Shown here one piece after another: positions 17,381 through 26,216 of a stretch of 64,000 nt of DNA. How positions within the stretch are numbered: the first letter of the stretch is position 1; each line of letters starts with the position of its first letter. The notes beneath the pieces are model-generated. The model was given only the letters and a program-made list of their open reading frames with translations, was not told the DNA's origin and did not search any database. This DNA comes from DATGZX01 sp035296965. Its GTDB lineage: Bacteria; Planctomycetota; Planctomycetia; Gemmatales; Gemmataceae. Location: the NCBI GenBank assembly GCA_035296965.1, contig DATGZX010000394.1, positions 1 through 64,000 of the forward strand. Reading direction: 5' to 3'. The translations under genes and the position numbers were made by a program.

Positions 17381-18841
17381 CTATGCCAGAATCCCCTTCA
17401 CCGGTCCGTGCTCCTCCACGCCGGTCAGTCGCATATCCAGACCCTGCACTTTGTAAGTGAGCCGTTTGTGGTCGATGCCCAGGCAGTGCAAGATCGTGGC
17501 GTTCATATCGTGGATGTGGATGGGGTTTTCGATGATGTTGTAACAGAAATCGTCCGTTTTGCCGTAGACGATGCCTGGCTTGATGCCGCCGCCGGCCATC
17601 CACATGGTGAAGCAGCGCGGATGGTGGTCGCGGCCGTAGGTCTCTCTGGTAAGGCCCCCCTGACAGTAGATCGTGCGACCGAATTCGCCGCCCCAGATCA
17701 CAAGCGTATCTTCCAGGAGGCCGCGCTGCTTGAGGTCCGTGATCAAGGCGTAGCAGGCCTGGTCCACATCCCTGCACTGGTTCGGCAGATCCACGGTTAG
17801 ATTGAAGTGCTGGTCCCAGCCGCGGTGGAAAATCTGGGTGAAGCGGACGCCGCGCTCAGCCAGGCGTCGTGCGAGCAGGCAGCTCGCGGCAAACGTGCCG
17901 GGCTTGTGCACGTCGGGGCCGTACATGTCGAGGATATGCTTGGGTTCCTTCGACAGGTCGGTCAGCTCCGGAACCGACGTTTGCATGCGGAAGGCCATTT
18001 CGTACTGGGCGATGCGCGCCTGGGTCTCCGGGTCGGCGACCTCGTCGTATTCCTTTTGATTCAGATGGGCCAACGAGTCGAGCATCCGGCGACGCATGTG
18101 CGCGTCTACTCCCGGGGGATTGGAGAGGAACAGGACAGGGTCGCCCTTGGACCTGAGCGCCACGCCCTGGTATTTGCTCGGAAGGAAGCCGGAGCCCCAC
18201 AAGCGATTGTAGATCGCCTGCGCCTCCTTGCGGCCAGTCCACGACGCAGTCATGACGATGAACGCGGGCAAGTTTTCATTCATTGTGCCCAGCCCGTAGC
18301 TGAGCCAGGCGCCCAGGCTGGCGCGGCCGGGCAGTTGATGGCCCGTGCAAATGTAAGTGACAGCCGGGTCGTGGTTGATTGCCTCGGTCCAAACCGTTCG
18401 GATGATGGCCAGTTCGTCGACCATCTTCGCCGTCCAGGGCATCAATTCGCTCACCCAGGCGCCGGCCTTGCCGTATTGCTTGAACTTGTACTTGGAAGGT
18501 GCAACGGGAAAGCGCGTCTGGCCGCTGGTCATGGTCGTCAAGCGCTGCCCGGCGCGCACCGACTCGGGCAGGTCCTTGTCGAACATGGCGTCCATCTTGG
18601 GCTTGTAGTCGAACAGGTCCATTTGCGATGGGCCTTCGTTCATGAACAGGTAGATGGCCCGCTTTGCCTTGGGGGCAAAGTGCGGCAGATTCGGCAAGCC
18701 GCCGGTGGCATGCATGGGCGGAGCGGCGTGCAACCAGCCGGGGGCAAGGGACGCGAGTGCCGCACCTCCCAGGCCCAGGGCGCTGCGGCCAAAGAAGTGG
18801 CGACGGGTCATCAGTTGGATTTGTTCTTGGAATGGGTTCAT
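17381..18841 (-). CDS. DUF1501 Tat-exported sulfatase-like protein
   Basis: About 486 aa from the ATG at 18841 (AGGGAAAG upstream; an alternative ATG at 18859 would overlap the upstream gene by 4 bases). The N-terminus carries a twin-arginine signal (TRRHFFGRSALGLGGAALA). The body is the DUF1501 fold, related to alkaline phosphatase/sulfatase: FMNEGPSQMDLFDYKPKMDA, VWTEAINHDPAVTYICTGHQ and VIWGGEFGRT, DHHPRCFTMWMAGGGIKPG. These proteins are usually encoded next to a PSD1 cytochrome gene and may act together on extracellular substrates. Here that partner is 1.5 kb away, beyond two toxin-antitoxin-like pairs. Biochemical activity is unknown. Confidence 0.93.
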   Translation of the reverse strand: MNPFQEQIQLMTRRHFFGRSALGLGGAALASLAPGWLHAAPPMHATGGLPNLPHFAPKAKRAIYLFMNEGPSQMDLFDYKPKMDAMFDKDLPESVRAGQRLTTMTSGQTRFPVAPSKYKFKQYGKAGAWVSELMPWTAKMVDELAIIRTVWTEAINHDPAVTYICTGHQLPGRASLGAWLSYGLGTMNENLPAFIVMTASWTGRKEAQAIYNRLWGSGFLPSKYQGVALRSKGDPVLFLSNPPGVDAHMRRRMLDSLAHLNQKEYDEVADPETQARIAQYEMAFRMQTSVPELTDLSKEPKHILDMYGPDVHKPGTFAASCLLARRLAERGVRFTQIFHRGWDQHFNLTVDLPNQCRDVDQACYALITDLKQRGLLEDTLVIWGGEFGRTIYCQGGLTRETYGRDHHPRCFTMWMAGGGIKPGIVYGKTDDFCYNIIENPIHIHDMNATILHCLGIDHKRLTYKVQGLDMRLTGVEEHGPVKGILA

Positions 18842-18855
18842 GGCGTCTCTTTCCC

Positions 18856-19443
18856 TCATTCTCTCGACGACTCGTCCTGAGAACCGGTTCGCTGCCGGAT
18901 CTCTTCCAAACGCGGCAAAGGATCAGCGCCTGTTTGTAAGTCGCGTAGCATCGTCAATTCTCGAATGATCAAGTCCCAGTCAAGATGGCCAGTTTGTCTT
19001 TCCACGATCCCGCGCACGTCGACCCAGTCCTGGTCGCGCCCCGCAAACGCTTTCAGAATGACAAGGTCCTCGGCGGAAGCAGTTACCAACATCGTTCCCG
19101 GTTCAAACGCAAAAGGCGTTGCTCGGTCGATCACTTGTTCTTCAAAAGGAAACCCCGCCAGTGCTATGTCCAGGGGAACCCCGTTGCTGGCCGTGCAAAG
19201 AACCACGCGGTTCTGAATCGCAAAGGCTCGAGCATCGAGAATCCGGCCGGAGAAGTGCGTCAGCAATGCATCAGCGAATTCCTGCTCCTTGCCGAATCCA
19301 GCCAACAGACTGAAATCAACGTCCTGAGTGACTCGCGGAATCCCCCAGCGAACGACAGCGAGACCGCCAATGATGCAATAGCGCCATCCCTTACTCCGGA
19401 AAACTTGCTCAGCTTCCCAAGCGGCGGCGTAGAGACCATTCAT
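18856..19443 (-). CDS. Nucleotidyltransferase-fold protein (AbiEii/MNT-like), possible toxin
   Basis: 195 aa. Residues about 24-50 hold the nucleotidyltransferase signature: IIGGLAVVRWGIPRVTQDVD, with GG, the R-x-T-x-D-x-D pattern and a following catalytic-type D in the strand VPLDIALAG near 105. A helical C-terminus (DLIIREL...LPRLEEI) completes it. Such proteins often pair with a small upstream antitoxin; here a 70-aa gene overlaps its start by 4 bases (ATGA). By family it could transfer a nucleotide to tRNA or protein, but whether it is toxic is inference. Its 3' end lies against the DUF1501 gene, in an operon with unrelated functions. Confidence 0.82.
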   Translation of the reverse strand: MNGLYAAAWEAEQVFRSKGWRYCIIGGLAVVRWGIPRVTQDVDFSLLAGFGKEQEFADALLTHFSGRILDARAFAIQNRVVLCTASNGVPLDIALAGFPFEEQVIDRATPFAFEPGTMLVTASAEDLVILKAFAGRDQDWVDVRGIVERQTGHLDWDLIIRELTMLRDLQTGADPLPRLEEIRQRTGSQDESSRE

Positions 19444-19652
19444 CGCTTCAATCTCGCCAACCTGCGTTGGAGCTCGACCAAGCCGCTGGTGTTGCGAGGC
19501 ACTGCGCGATCAACCCCCAGCTGTAGCAACGCATCGATGAGTGGCCGTTGTTCTTCGTAATTGAGGTTGCGGAGCTCACGAATACGGACCTTCTCCAACT
19601 CGGGACCGACCCGTTTCCAATGCTCAACCCACTCTTTGCTAATGCTCGCCAC
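19440..19652 (-). CDS. Small helical protein, putative antitoxin of the nucleotidyltransferase
   Basis: 70 aa from the GTG at 19652 (GGGAG upstream); a TTG at 19664 gives four more residues. The sequence is basic/acidic helical (EWVEHWKRVGPELEKVRIRELRNL) with LQRRLARLKR at the end; no recognised DNA-binding fold. It overlaps the nucleotidyltransferase gene by 4 bases and precedes it in the manner of a bicistronic toxin-antitoxin pair. The order small-then-NTase and the coupling are the only evidence for the antitoxin role. Confidence 0.62.
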   Translation of the reverse strand: MASISKEWVEHWKRVGPELEKVRIRELRNLNYEEQRPLIDALLQLGVDRAVPRNTSGLVELQRRLARLKR

Positions 19653-19687
19653 GGGCGCTCCCAAGGTTGCTATATTGCGAATCGAAT

Positions 19688-19738
19688 CTACCCCTTATTC
19701 AACACCTCATGCAGATTCAGCACTAGGCTGGCGCTCAT
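19688..19738 (-). pseudogene. 51-base relic of a PSD1 (DUF1553) gene 3' end
   Basis: Encodes MSASLVLNLHEVLNKG then TAG, against MIANLVLNLDEVLNKG plus TAG at the true end of the PSD1 gene (20400-20450); 41 of 51 bases and 12 of 16 residues agree, and the match continues two bases (AT) past the stop. It overlaps the 3' end of the DUF5615-like gene (TGA inside ATGA). It is too short to be a gene and too specific to be chance; it looks like the remains of a second PSD1 gene that was replaced by the module between the two copies, a scenario that is inferred. Confidence 0.75.
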
Positions 19739-20127
19739 GATTTCCAATCGAGCTGCACTGCCTCTATCGCGCCCACAGTCCACACACGAATGCCGGTTTC
19801 GCTAATCCGAATGACCTTTCCCATGCATTTGGACTTCGTATTGAATGCAGGATGACGCAGGTAACGGCGGACAAAGCTAGCCGCCTCGGCTGCCCCAACT
19901 GCCAAGCAAACAATGCAATATCTCCTGTGACACAACCGCTGATCGAAGAAGCCTAGGTCGCGCGTGAAGAACCTGGGCCTTGCGAGCGATCGCAGGAGCG
20001 GGATCAAGTGCTCACGATCTTTCATCCCCTTGCGACCAATGTCTTGGCCGACCTGTCTAACGCGAATCTTCCAACCTTTGAGCAACTGCCGTTGGGATTC
20101 CGGGATGTTCTCATCCAAGATATTCAT
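19735..20127 (-). CDS. DUF5615/PIN-like protein, putative toxin partner of DUF433
   Basis: 130 aa. Begins MNILDENIPESQRQLLKGW, the characteristic start of DUF5615/Mut7-C-like PIN-type domains (a first strand followed by the D-E-N acidic triad). A central strand (RFFTRDLGFFDQRLC) supplies another acidic position typical of this PIN-like fold. Residues 95-130 add a beta-rich tail. Its start overlaps the DUF433 gene by 4 bases, the standard order for this proposed toxin-antitoxin pair (DUF433 antitoxin then DUF5615 RNase). Nuclease activity is inferred from family only. It ends within the PSD1 relic. Confidence 0.82.
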   Translation of the reverse strand: MNILDENIPESQRQLLKGWKIRVRQVGQDIGRKGMKDREHLIPLLRSLARPRFFTRDLGFFDQRLCHRRYCIVCLAVGAAEAASFVRRYLRHPAFNTKSKCMGKVIRISETGIRVWTVGAIEAVQLDWKS

Positions 20128-20399
20128 CGGCCCGCAGGTTCAAAGGTGTTACCTCGTTTGTCCGCGAGCAACGCTTCGCTAGCCAGACGGACGGCCTCGG
20201 CAATGGCTCCCTTGGAAATGCTGCCGTGCCATTCCTCAATAATCGCATCCCAGGCCATGCCGTTCGCCACCTGCTCAAGAACATCCTTGACGAGAATTCG
20301 CGTAGTCCGGAATGTGGGTTGACCGTGACAGATGGACGGATCCATCACAATGTACCTGCCTAGAGGCTTCTTCACGTTCAGTCCCCCCCCCGGAAACAT
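20124..20399 (-). CDS. DUF433 (VapB-like) protein, putative antitoxin
   Basis: Open frame of 91 aa; the real start is probably the GTG at 20375 (VKKPLGRYIVMDPS) or ATG at 20345. The DUF433 core MDPSICHGQPTFRTTR and EQVANGMAWDAIIEEW is clear, a helix-turn-helix-like fold found with DUF5615 partners. The frame opens one base after the PSD1 stop. It contains a run of nine G on the coding strand (20383-20391) just before the likely GTG start, which could slip. It probably autoregulates the pair; this is inferred. Confidence 0.82.
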   Translation of the reverse strand: MFPGGGLNVKKPLGRYIVMDPSICHGQPTFRTTRILVKDVLEQVANGMAWDAIIEEWHGSISKGAIAEAVRLASEALLADKRGNTFEPAGR

Positions 20400-23300
20400 C
20401 TATCCTTTATTCAATACCTCGTCCAAATTCAGCACCAGGTTGGCAATCATCGTCCAGGCAGCCAACTCCGTTGGGTTAAATTTCGTGTCTGGCTTGGTCT
20501 CCCCGACCGCGATTAGCTTCTTGGCTGATTCCACGTCTCCAGTGTAAGTGGCCAAATTCTCCTGATAAAGGCTCACAAGTTCGGCCAGCTCTTTTGCATC
20601 CGGCTTCCGCGCGGTCGCCAGCCGGAACAGGTAGCCAAGCCGTGCCTCAGTTGTGCCGCTGCTCTCACGCAATGTGCGCCCGGCCAAAGCCCGAGCGCAT
20701 TCGACGTATTGCTTTTCGTTCAGCAACAGCAAGGCTTGCATGGGCGTATCGGTCCGCTCGCGGCGCACCGTGCATGCTTCGCGCGAGGGTGCGTCAAAGG
20801 CGTTCATTTGCGGCGGCGGAGCAGTGCGCTTCCAGAAGGTGTACAGGCTGCGGCGATGCACTTTCTCAATGCCCGTGTCGGCGGTGAAGTTGGCCGTGTT
20901 ACTTGTGACGTAGCCGACGGCCTCCCACAGGCCGGCAGGCTGCGGCGGTTTCACACTCGGCCCGCCTACCTTCTCTACCAGCAAACCGCTGACGGCCAAT
21001 GCTTGATCGCGTAGGGCCTCGGCATCGAGCCGGAAGCGTGGGCCGCGCGACAGCAGCCGATTGGCCGGGTCTTTTGCCAGCCGGTCCGGCGTGACTCGTG
21101 ACGATTGCCGATAGGTGGCCGACAGCGCTATCGACTTCATGAGCCGTTTCACGTCCCAACCTTCTTCCCGAAACTGCACTGCCAGCCAGTCGAGGAGTTC
21201 CGGGTGGCTGGGAGGCTCGCCTTGCGAACCAAAGTCCTCGGCGGTCTTCACGAGGCCTGTCCCGAAGAATTGCTGCCAGAAACGGTTGGCTGCCACGCGT
21301 GCCGTTAGCGGATGATTGGGAGACACCAGCCACTGCGCAAAGCCGAGCCGGTTGCGTGGAGCCTTCTCGGGCATGGGCGGCAGGAACGCAGGTGTGTTCC
21401 GTCCCACTTGATCTCCCCGTTTATCGTACTCGCCGCGCTTCAGCAGATATGCGGGTCGAGGTTGGCTCCGTTCCTTGGAGACAAGCGTAGTCGGGATCTG
21501 TTGTTCAACTTGCTGACGCTGTTTGTCAATCTCCGCAAGCTGCCGGTGCAACGGTTCGAAAACCGAGCGTGCCTTGGTATAGGCGTTCTCGATGAAGTAA
21601 TCCCGCAATTTCTTTCTCTGGCTGTCCGTTCGTTTGGTCGGCTCCAGCTTCACGATCTGGGCGATCGGCCTGGGTAAGCCCGCTCCACCGCTGCCCTCCT
21701 GCACGTGCAACCAGGTCGATAGGGTATCGAACGGCTGATCGCCTTGCGGCGTTTGCGTTACGATGCCGGCTTTATCCCAATAAACCGTGCCATCGTGCTG
21801 GGTGAACGCCCAGCCGGTGATCACGGCGCCAGGACGCAGCCCGACCTTGGCGGCTTCGACCTCCAGGCGCACCCACTTCCCCACCGGAGGCAGCGGGCCC
21901 ATTGACCGGCGTTCGCTGGTGTTGTCCGCGCCCCACGAAATGAGGTTACCGCCCCAGTAGGCGCGATGCTTCCACTCACCTGTGTTCCACTGGAGCATGA
22001 TCTCTTTGGGGGGATTGGCCGGGTCGAGGTAGACGTGGGCGAACAGGGCATCTCCAGCCCCGACGCGCAAGCCCGGTCGGGCGTTTTCGAAGGAATGCTG
22101 GCTACGCCCCGTAGCCGTGCGCAATACAGATTTACTCCCGCTAAAGACCGGGTGGCCCGGTGCGGTCACAAAGTTCCATTTTCCATTGACGCCGCCATCG
22201 CTTGCGAACTGGGCACCGATAGGTATGTCGTCGTCCACCCAGGTGAACTCCACTCGAGCCAGAGCCGGCAGCGGTTTCTTGTCGACGCCGTCATCATAAT
22301 TGGCCTTGGCCACCTCCGCTGCAATCTTGGCCCGCATGTCGCCGACCTTCTGTTGAAGCTGCGCCAGAGCTTGCAGCTGAGCTGGCGCACCGACCCGCGC
22401 AATCGGCGCGTACTGGGCGGCGTTACCGTCCAGGGGCGCTTCGTCGAGGCTGTTGAAGAAGGCAAAGAGCTGATAATAATCTTTCGATTTGATCGGATCG
22501 TACTTGTGATCGTGACAGCGCGCACACCCCATCGTCAAACCGAGAAAAACAATTCCGGTGGTATCGATCCGATCCACCACATTGCGCATATAGCACTCTT
22601 CGTCGATTGAGCCACCTTCGTTGGTGGTTACATGGCAACGGTTGAAGCCGCTGGCCACGATCTGATCGAGCGTCGCGCTGGGCAACAGGTCGCCGGCCAA
22701 TTGCTCGACGATGAAGCGGTCAAAGGGAAGGTTGTTATTGAACGCCTTGATCACCCAATCGCGGTAGGGCCACATCTCACGGTAATTGTCGAGGTGCAGC
22801 CCGTGCGTATCGCCGTAGCGGGCCGCGTCGAGCCAGTAACGCGCCATGTGCTCGCCGTAGTTGGGTGATTCGAGCAACCGATCCACGACCTTCTCGTACG
22901 CTTCCGGTGAGGAATCGGCGAGGAAAGCATCCACCTCCGCGGCGGTGGGCGGCAAACCGGTCAGGTCCAGCGTCACCCGGCGCAAGAGCCTGGCCTTGTC
23001 CGCGCCCGGCGCTGGCCGGAGGTGTTCCGCTTCCAGACGGGCCAGGACGAAATGATCGATGGGTGATTTCGGCCAGTTTTTGTCCGTAACCGCAGGAAGC
23101 GCCGGCCGGCGTGGCGGAGCGAACGCCCAATGCTGGACCCAGGGCGCGCCTTGATCGATCCATTGCCGCAATAGCTCGATCTGCTGAGGCGTCAAATGTT
23201 TGTCTGTCTTGGGCGGCGGCATCCGCGGGGCCGGTTCCTGGGCGGTGACGCGTTGCATGAGTACGCTCTCGGCCGACTTCCCCGGAACGATTGCAAAGCC

Positions 23301-23567
23301 GCCGTCGCGAAGCTCCGCGCGGCTGCCGTCCTTAGTATCGAGGCGCAACTTGGCTTTGCGCTGCGACGCATCCGGGCCATGACAGGCGAAACAATTATCC
23401 GAAAGGATAGGCAGGATCTGCCGATTGAAGTCGATCGTGGGCTGAGTTCGAGTCGCCGGTGGCGCAGCCCGGAGTGTGTTCAGGGAAGGGGATGCCTGAA
23501 GGAGGAGAACGAAGGCTCCGATAGCCAAATACGGGCGTTGAATCCGGCGAGAGAAGAGTGCGCTCAT
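20400..23567 (-). CDS. PSD1 / DUF1549-DUF1553 cytochrome c-type exported protein
   Basis: 1055 aa. Signal peptide about 1-34. The planctomycete cytochrome c domain carries a CxxCH haem site at C59-C62-H63 (NCFACHGPDASQRKAKLRLD). It is followed by DUF1549 (about 150-340; SPIDHFVLARLEAE and LDLTGLPPTAAEVDAFLAD), an intervening jelly-roll/LamG-like segment, and DUF1553 (about 690-1030; LAQWLVSPNHPLTARVAANR and RRSLYTFWKRTAPPPQMNAF). The family is proposed to act in extracellular or periplasmic redox breakdown of organic substrates, usually with an adjacent DUF1501 protein. Divergent from the gene at 23803, leaving a 235-base promoter region. Confidence 0.95.
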   Translation of the reverse strand: MSALFSRRIQRPYLAIGAFVLLLQASPSLNTLRAAPPATRTQPTIDFNRQILPILSDNCFACHGPDASQRKAKLRLDTKDGSRAELRDGGFAIVPGKSAESVLMQRVTAQEPAPRMPPPKTDKHLTPQQIELLRQWIDQGAPWVQHWAFAPPRRPALPAVTDKNWPKSPIDHFVLARLEAEHLRPAPGADKARLLRRVTLDLTGLPPTAAEVDAFLADSSPEAYEKVVDRLLESPNYGEHMARYWLDAARYGDTHGLHLDNYREMWPYRDWVIKAFNNNLPFDRFIVEQLAGDLLPSATLDQIVASGFNRCHVTTNEGGSIDEECYMRNVVDRIDTTGIVFLGLTMGCARCHDHKYDPIKSKDYYQLFAFFNSLDEAPLDGNAAQYAPIARVGAPAQLQALAQLQQKVGDMRAKIAAEVAKANYDDGVDKKPLPALARVEFTWVDDDIPIGAQFASDGGVNGKWNFVTAPGHPVFSGSKSVLRTATGRSQHSFENARPGLRVGAGDALFAHVYLDPANPPKEIMLQWNTGEWKHRAYWGGNLISWGADNTSERRSMGPLPPVGKWVRLEVEAAKVGLRPGAVITGWAFTQHDGTVYWDKAGIVTQTPQGDQPFDTLSTWLHVQEGSGGAGLPRPIAQIVKLEPTKRTDSQRKKLRDYFIENAYTKARSVFEPLHRQLAEIDKQRQQVEQQIPTTLVSKERSQPRPAYLLKRGEYDKRGDQVGRNTPAFLPPMPEKAPRNRLGFAQWLVSPNHPLTARVAANRFWQQFFGTGLVKTAEDFGSQGEPPSHPELLDWLAVQFREEGWDVKRLMKSIALSATYRQSSRVTPDRLAKDPANRLLSRGPRFRLDAEALRDQALAVSGLLVEKVGGPSVKPPQPAGLWEAVGYVTSNTANFTADTGIEKVHRRSLYTFWKRTAPPPQMNAFDAPSREACTVRRERTDTPMQALLLLNEKQYVECARALAGRTLRESSGTTEARLGYLFRLATARKPDAKELAELVSLYQENLATYTGDVESAKKLIAVGETKPDTKFNPTELAAWTMIANLVLNLDEVLNKG

Positions 23568-23802
23568 GGCGAGACCTTCGAGACGAGAAACGGTGGGAGA
23601 ACGTATGGAGGGCAGTCGCGCGGAAAGTCGTTCATACAGGCCGTCATCTTCTATTAGTTGTAGCCGGACCGGGAAGCGAGAACAAGCAGATAGTTGGTTC
23701 CCGCATTCTTACCCGGCCGGTTTTTGTTGGAAAAATCTCCTAAACTCGGGTAGCGTGTGGAGAGGATGTCCAGGTTCTTTCCCCCTTCACAAGGAGTGTA
23801 CT

Positions 23803-24939
23803 ATGGCTCGATGCAGTCCTGTTGGACGAGGCCTCGGCCTCGTTCTGACGCTGTTCGCCCTTGCCGTGCCCGTTTATGGCAAATCGACTGGTCTCAAGAG
23901 CTCTGTGACCGGCAAGCCCGACCTCAAGTCGATCGACGTGATCTCGTTTGGGCCCGAAGGGCTGCTGCTGATCGGCGATGGCCGCGGCGCGCAGGTCGTG
24001 GCCGTCGATACGGGCGATACTTCGCCGAAAGGATCCATGCGGGCCGCCATCGAAAAAATCGATGAGAAATTGGCCGGCCGAATTGGCACCACGGCGAAAG
24101 GGATCGCCATCTTGCATCTCGCCGTGAACCCGGCCTCTGGGGTTGCCTACATCGCGCTGCGCAAGCAGGACGACAAGACGTGCTTGATCCTGACCGTGGA
24201 CGGTACAGGCAAGATCGATGAATTCGCGCTCGATAATGTCAAGTACGCCCGCCTGGCGCTGCCGGCTGGCGAAAAGTCGCCGATAGACATCGTGACAGAC
24301 GTAGCTTGGGCCGAGGACCGTGTGCTTGTTTCAGGCCGAGCCAACGAAGAATTCGCCAGCAAAATCTTCTCGATCCCCGCACCCTTGGAACACGAAGCCA
24401 AGGCCACCATCTCCAGCACGGAAACTTACCACGTCGCGCATGGCCGCTGGGAAACCAAGGCCCCGATGCAGACGATCCTCCCCTACCAGGAAGATGGCAA
24501 ACGCTACCTGGTTGGTGCGTTCACTTGCACGCCGCTCGTCAAATATCCGTTAGACGAAATCCGGCCGAATGCGAAAGTGAAGGGTGTCAGCATGGTGGAG
24601 CTTGGCCAGGGAAACATGCCGCAAGACATGTTCGTGTATGAGAAGAACGGGCATTCCTATGTGCTTGTAAACACTCTGCGCCGCTTCGGCAAGCCATTTG
24701 GCAACAGCCCCTACTGGACCGCGCGGGTCGACCTAGACCTGCTGCGCGACAGCAAAAACACCAACACCAAGGCTATCCGCAGGCTGGATACCCAGGGCAA
24801 ACCCCAAACGGACCGGATCAAGATGATTGACGAATACCAGGGGGTCGTGCACATGGACCGGCTCGATAACGACAACGCCCTGGTCTTGCGCACCGGCGAC
24901 AACGGTGGCTTGACGTTGATGCCATTGGCGCTTCCCTAG
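23803..24939 (+). CDS. Exported beta-propeller-like protein, function unknown
   Basis: 378 aa from the ATG at 23803, preceded by AAGGAG at 6 bases. Signal peptide about 1-24 (GLGLVLTLFALAVPVYG). The rest is beta-rich with WD/YVTN-propeller-like turns (IDVISFGPEGLLLIGDGRG, LHLAVNPASGVAYIALRK, VTDVAWAEDRVLVSGRA), repeated several times. No catalytic motif is evident. It is divergent from the PSD1 gene and is followed at 20 bases by an Ig-like protein, so 23803-29522 may be one unit of exported proteins. I do not recognise a named family. Confidence 0.82.
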   Translation: MARCSPVGRGLGLVLTLFALAVPVYGKSTGLKSSVTGKPDLKSIDVISFGPEGLLLIGDGRGAQVVAVDTGDTSPKGSMRAAIEKIDEKLAGRIGTTAKGIAILHLAVNPASGVAYIALRKQDDKTCLILTVDGTGKIDEFALDNVKYARLALPAGEKSPIDIVTDVAWAEDRVLVSGRANEEFASKIFSIPAPLEHEAKATISSTETYHVAHGRWETKAPMQTILPYQEDGKRYLVGAFTCTPLVKYPLDEIRPNAKVKGVSMVELGQGNMPQDMFVYEKNGHSYVLVNTLRRFGKPFGNSPYWTARVDLDLLRDSKNTNTKAIRRLDTQGKPQTDRIKMIDEYQGVVHMDRLDNDNALVLRTGDNGGLTLMPLALP

Positions 24940-24958
24940 GCTTCGGGTGCTGTGAACC

Positions 24959-26155
24959 ATGAAGTTTTCTGTATCCCGCCCCCTTCGGAGGGCACATGGG
25001 GCTCATTGGCAGAGAAGAATCGCGCACACGTATTCTCTCTTCCTCTGGGTCCTTTGTGCCTCTCTGGTCGCTTGGGTAGTGGCTGCCGCCGACAACAAGC
25101 CAGCCAATTTGCGCATCAGCCGGCTTCAAGATGGAATGCACGTTCAGGCCGTCGCCACGCTCTCTGCGAGGTCGCTCGAGCAGGTCCCTGAGGGAAAGTT
25201 GTCCGCCGAGCAAGGCGAGCAATACTTGATCTTCACGCTCGTCGATCCGGGCACCGGCAAGGAAGCGGGTGCAGTCCTTGGCAGTTACGAGCGCCGGCAA
25301 GAAAAACTCACCTTCACGCCGCGTTACGCCCTGGCTCATGGGCAGAAGTACAGGGCTACTCTCAAGTTGCCTGGTGGAGACACCGCCTCTGCCGACTATC
25401 GCGTGCCGGAACGCCCCAAGACGGCCGCGGCGGTCGTCGAGAAGATCTACCCAACTGCTGAAGTCCTTCCCGCGAACCAGTTGAAATTCTACATCCACTT
25501 CTCCAAGCCGATGCGCGAGAGCAGTGAAATCTTCGACCAGGTCGCCATCCTCGATGGACTGGGGAAAGCGGTCCTCGATCCCTGGCGGCGCACCGAATTA
25601 TGGAATGCCGACGCCAGGCGCTTGACACTGTTCATTCACCCCGGCCGCGTAAAAAAAGGCGTGAATCTGCGCGAGGATTTTGGCCCCGTGCTGCGGCCCA
25701 ATGAGACCTATACCCTGCGGATCGACGCCACAATGCTCGACGCCGAGGACCAGCCGCTCGGCAAGCCGTTCACGAAACGTTTTCGCACTTCCACCGAGCA
25801 GCACACGCGCCCGTTGCCGGAGGAGTGGAAGGTCCATGCTCCGCCCGCCGGCAGTCGACAACCGTTGAAACTCGATTTTCCCAGGCCCCTCGATCGCGCT
25901 TTGCTCGACCGCTTCCTCATCGTGCTGGACGCGGATGGGAAAGCCGTCCACGGCAAGATTGAAGTTGGCTTTGAAGAGCGTTCCTGGGCCTTCCGCCCTG
26001 AAAGCGACTGGAATGACAGCGAGTACACGGTCCAGGTGGATGAGAACCTGGAGGATTTGGCAGGCAACACTCCCCAACGACTCTTCGATACCGACCTGGA
26101 AGAGGCCTCCCCCGCCGCGCCGCGCTTGATCCTGCCGTTTCGGCCGGGGAAATGA
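24959..26155 (+). CDS. Exported Ig-like (SbsA_Ig-type) domain protein
   Basis: 398 aa. A basic N-terminus and hydrophobic segment (YSLFLWVLCASLVAWVVAAA, residues about 25-44) form a signal peptide or anchor. At least two bacterial Ig-like modules of the SbsA type follow: VEKIYPTAEVLPANQLKFYI with the typical phrase IHFSKPMRESSEIF, and LKLDFPRPLDRALLDRFLIV ending ENLEDLAGN. Such domains mediate adhesion or act as structural spacers outside the cell. It lies between the propeller protein and the PVC dehydrogenase on the same strand, 61 bases before the latter, and is probably co-expressed. Confidence 0.83.
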   Translation: MKFSVSRPLRRAHGAHWQRRIAHTYSLFLWVLCASLVAWVVAAADNKPANLRISRLQDGMHVQAVATLSARSLEQVPEGKLSAEQGEQYLIFTLVDPGTGKEAGAVLGSYERRQEKLTFTPRYALAHGQKYRATLKLPGGDTASADYRVPERPKTAAAVVEKIYPTAEVLPANQLKFYIHFSKPMRESSEIFDQVAILDGLGKAVLDPWRRTELWNADARRLTLFIHPGRVKKGVNLREDFGPVLRPNETYTLRIDATMLDAEDQPLGKPFTKRFRTSTEQHTRPLPEEWKVHAPPAGSRQPLKLDFPRPLDRALLDRFLIVLDADGKAVHGKIEVGFEERSWAFRPESDWNDSEYTVQVDENLEDLAGNTPQRLFDTDLEEASPAAPRLILPFRPGK

Positions 26156-26216
26156 AATCCGTTTTTCCTGCCATGCTTGGCTTTTTGTAGCTAATGCTTT
26201 CGCTCTCCTGCTTTTC

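Noticed and set aside
17807..18880. 357-aa plus-strand frame opposite DUF1501
   Set aside because: Antisense shadow; the minus frame has Tat signal and DUF1501 motifs.
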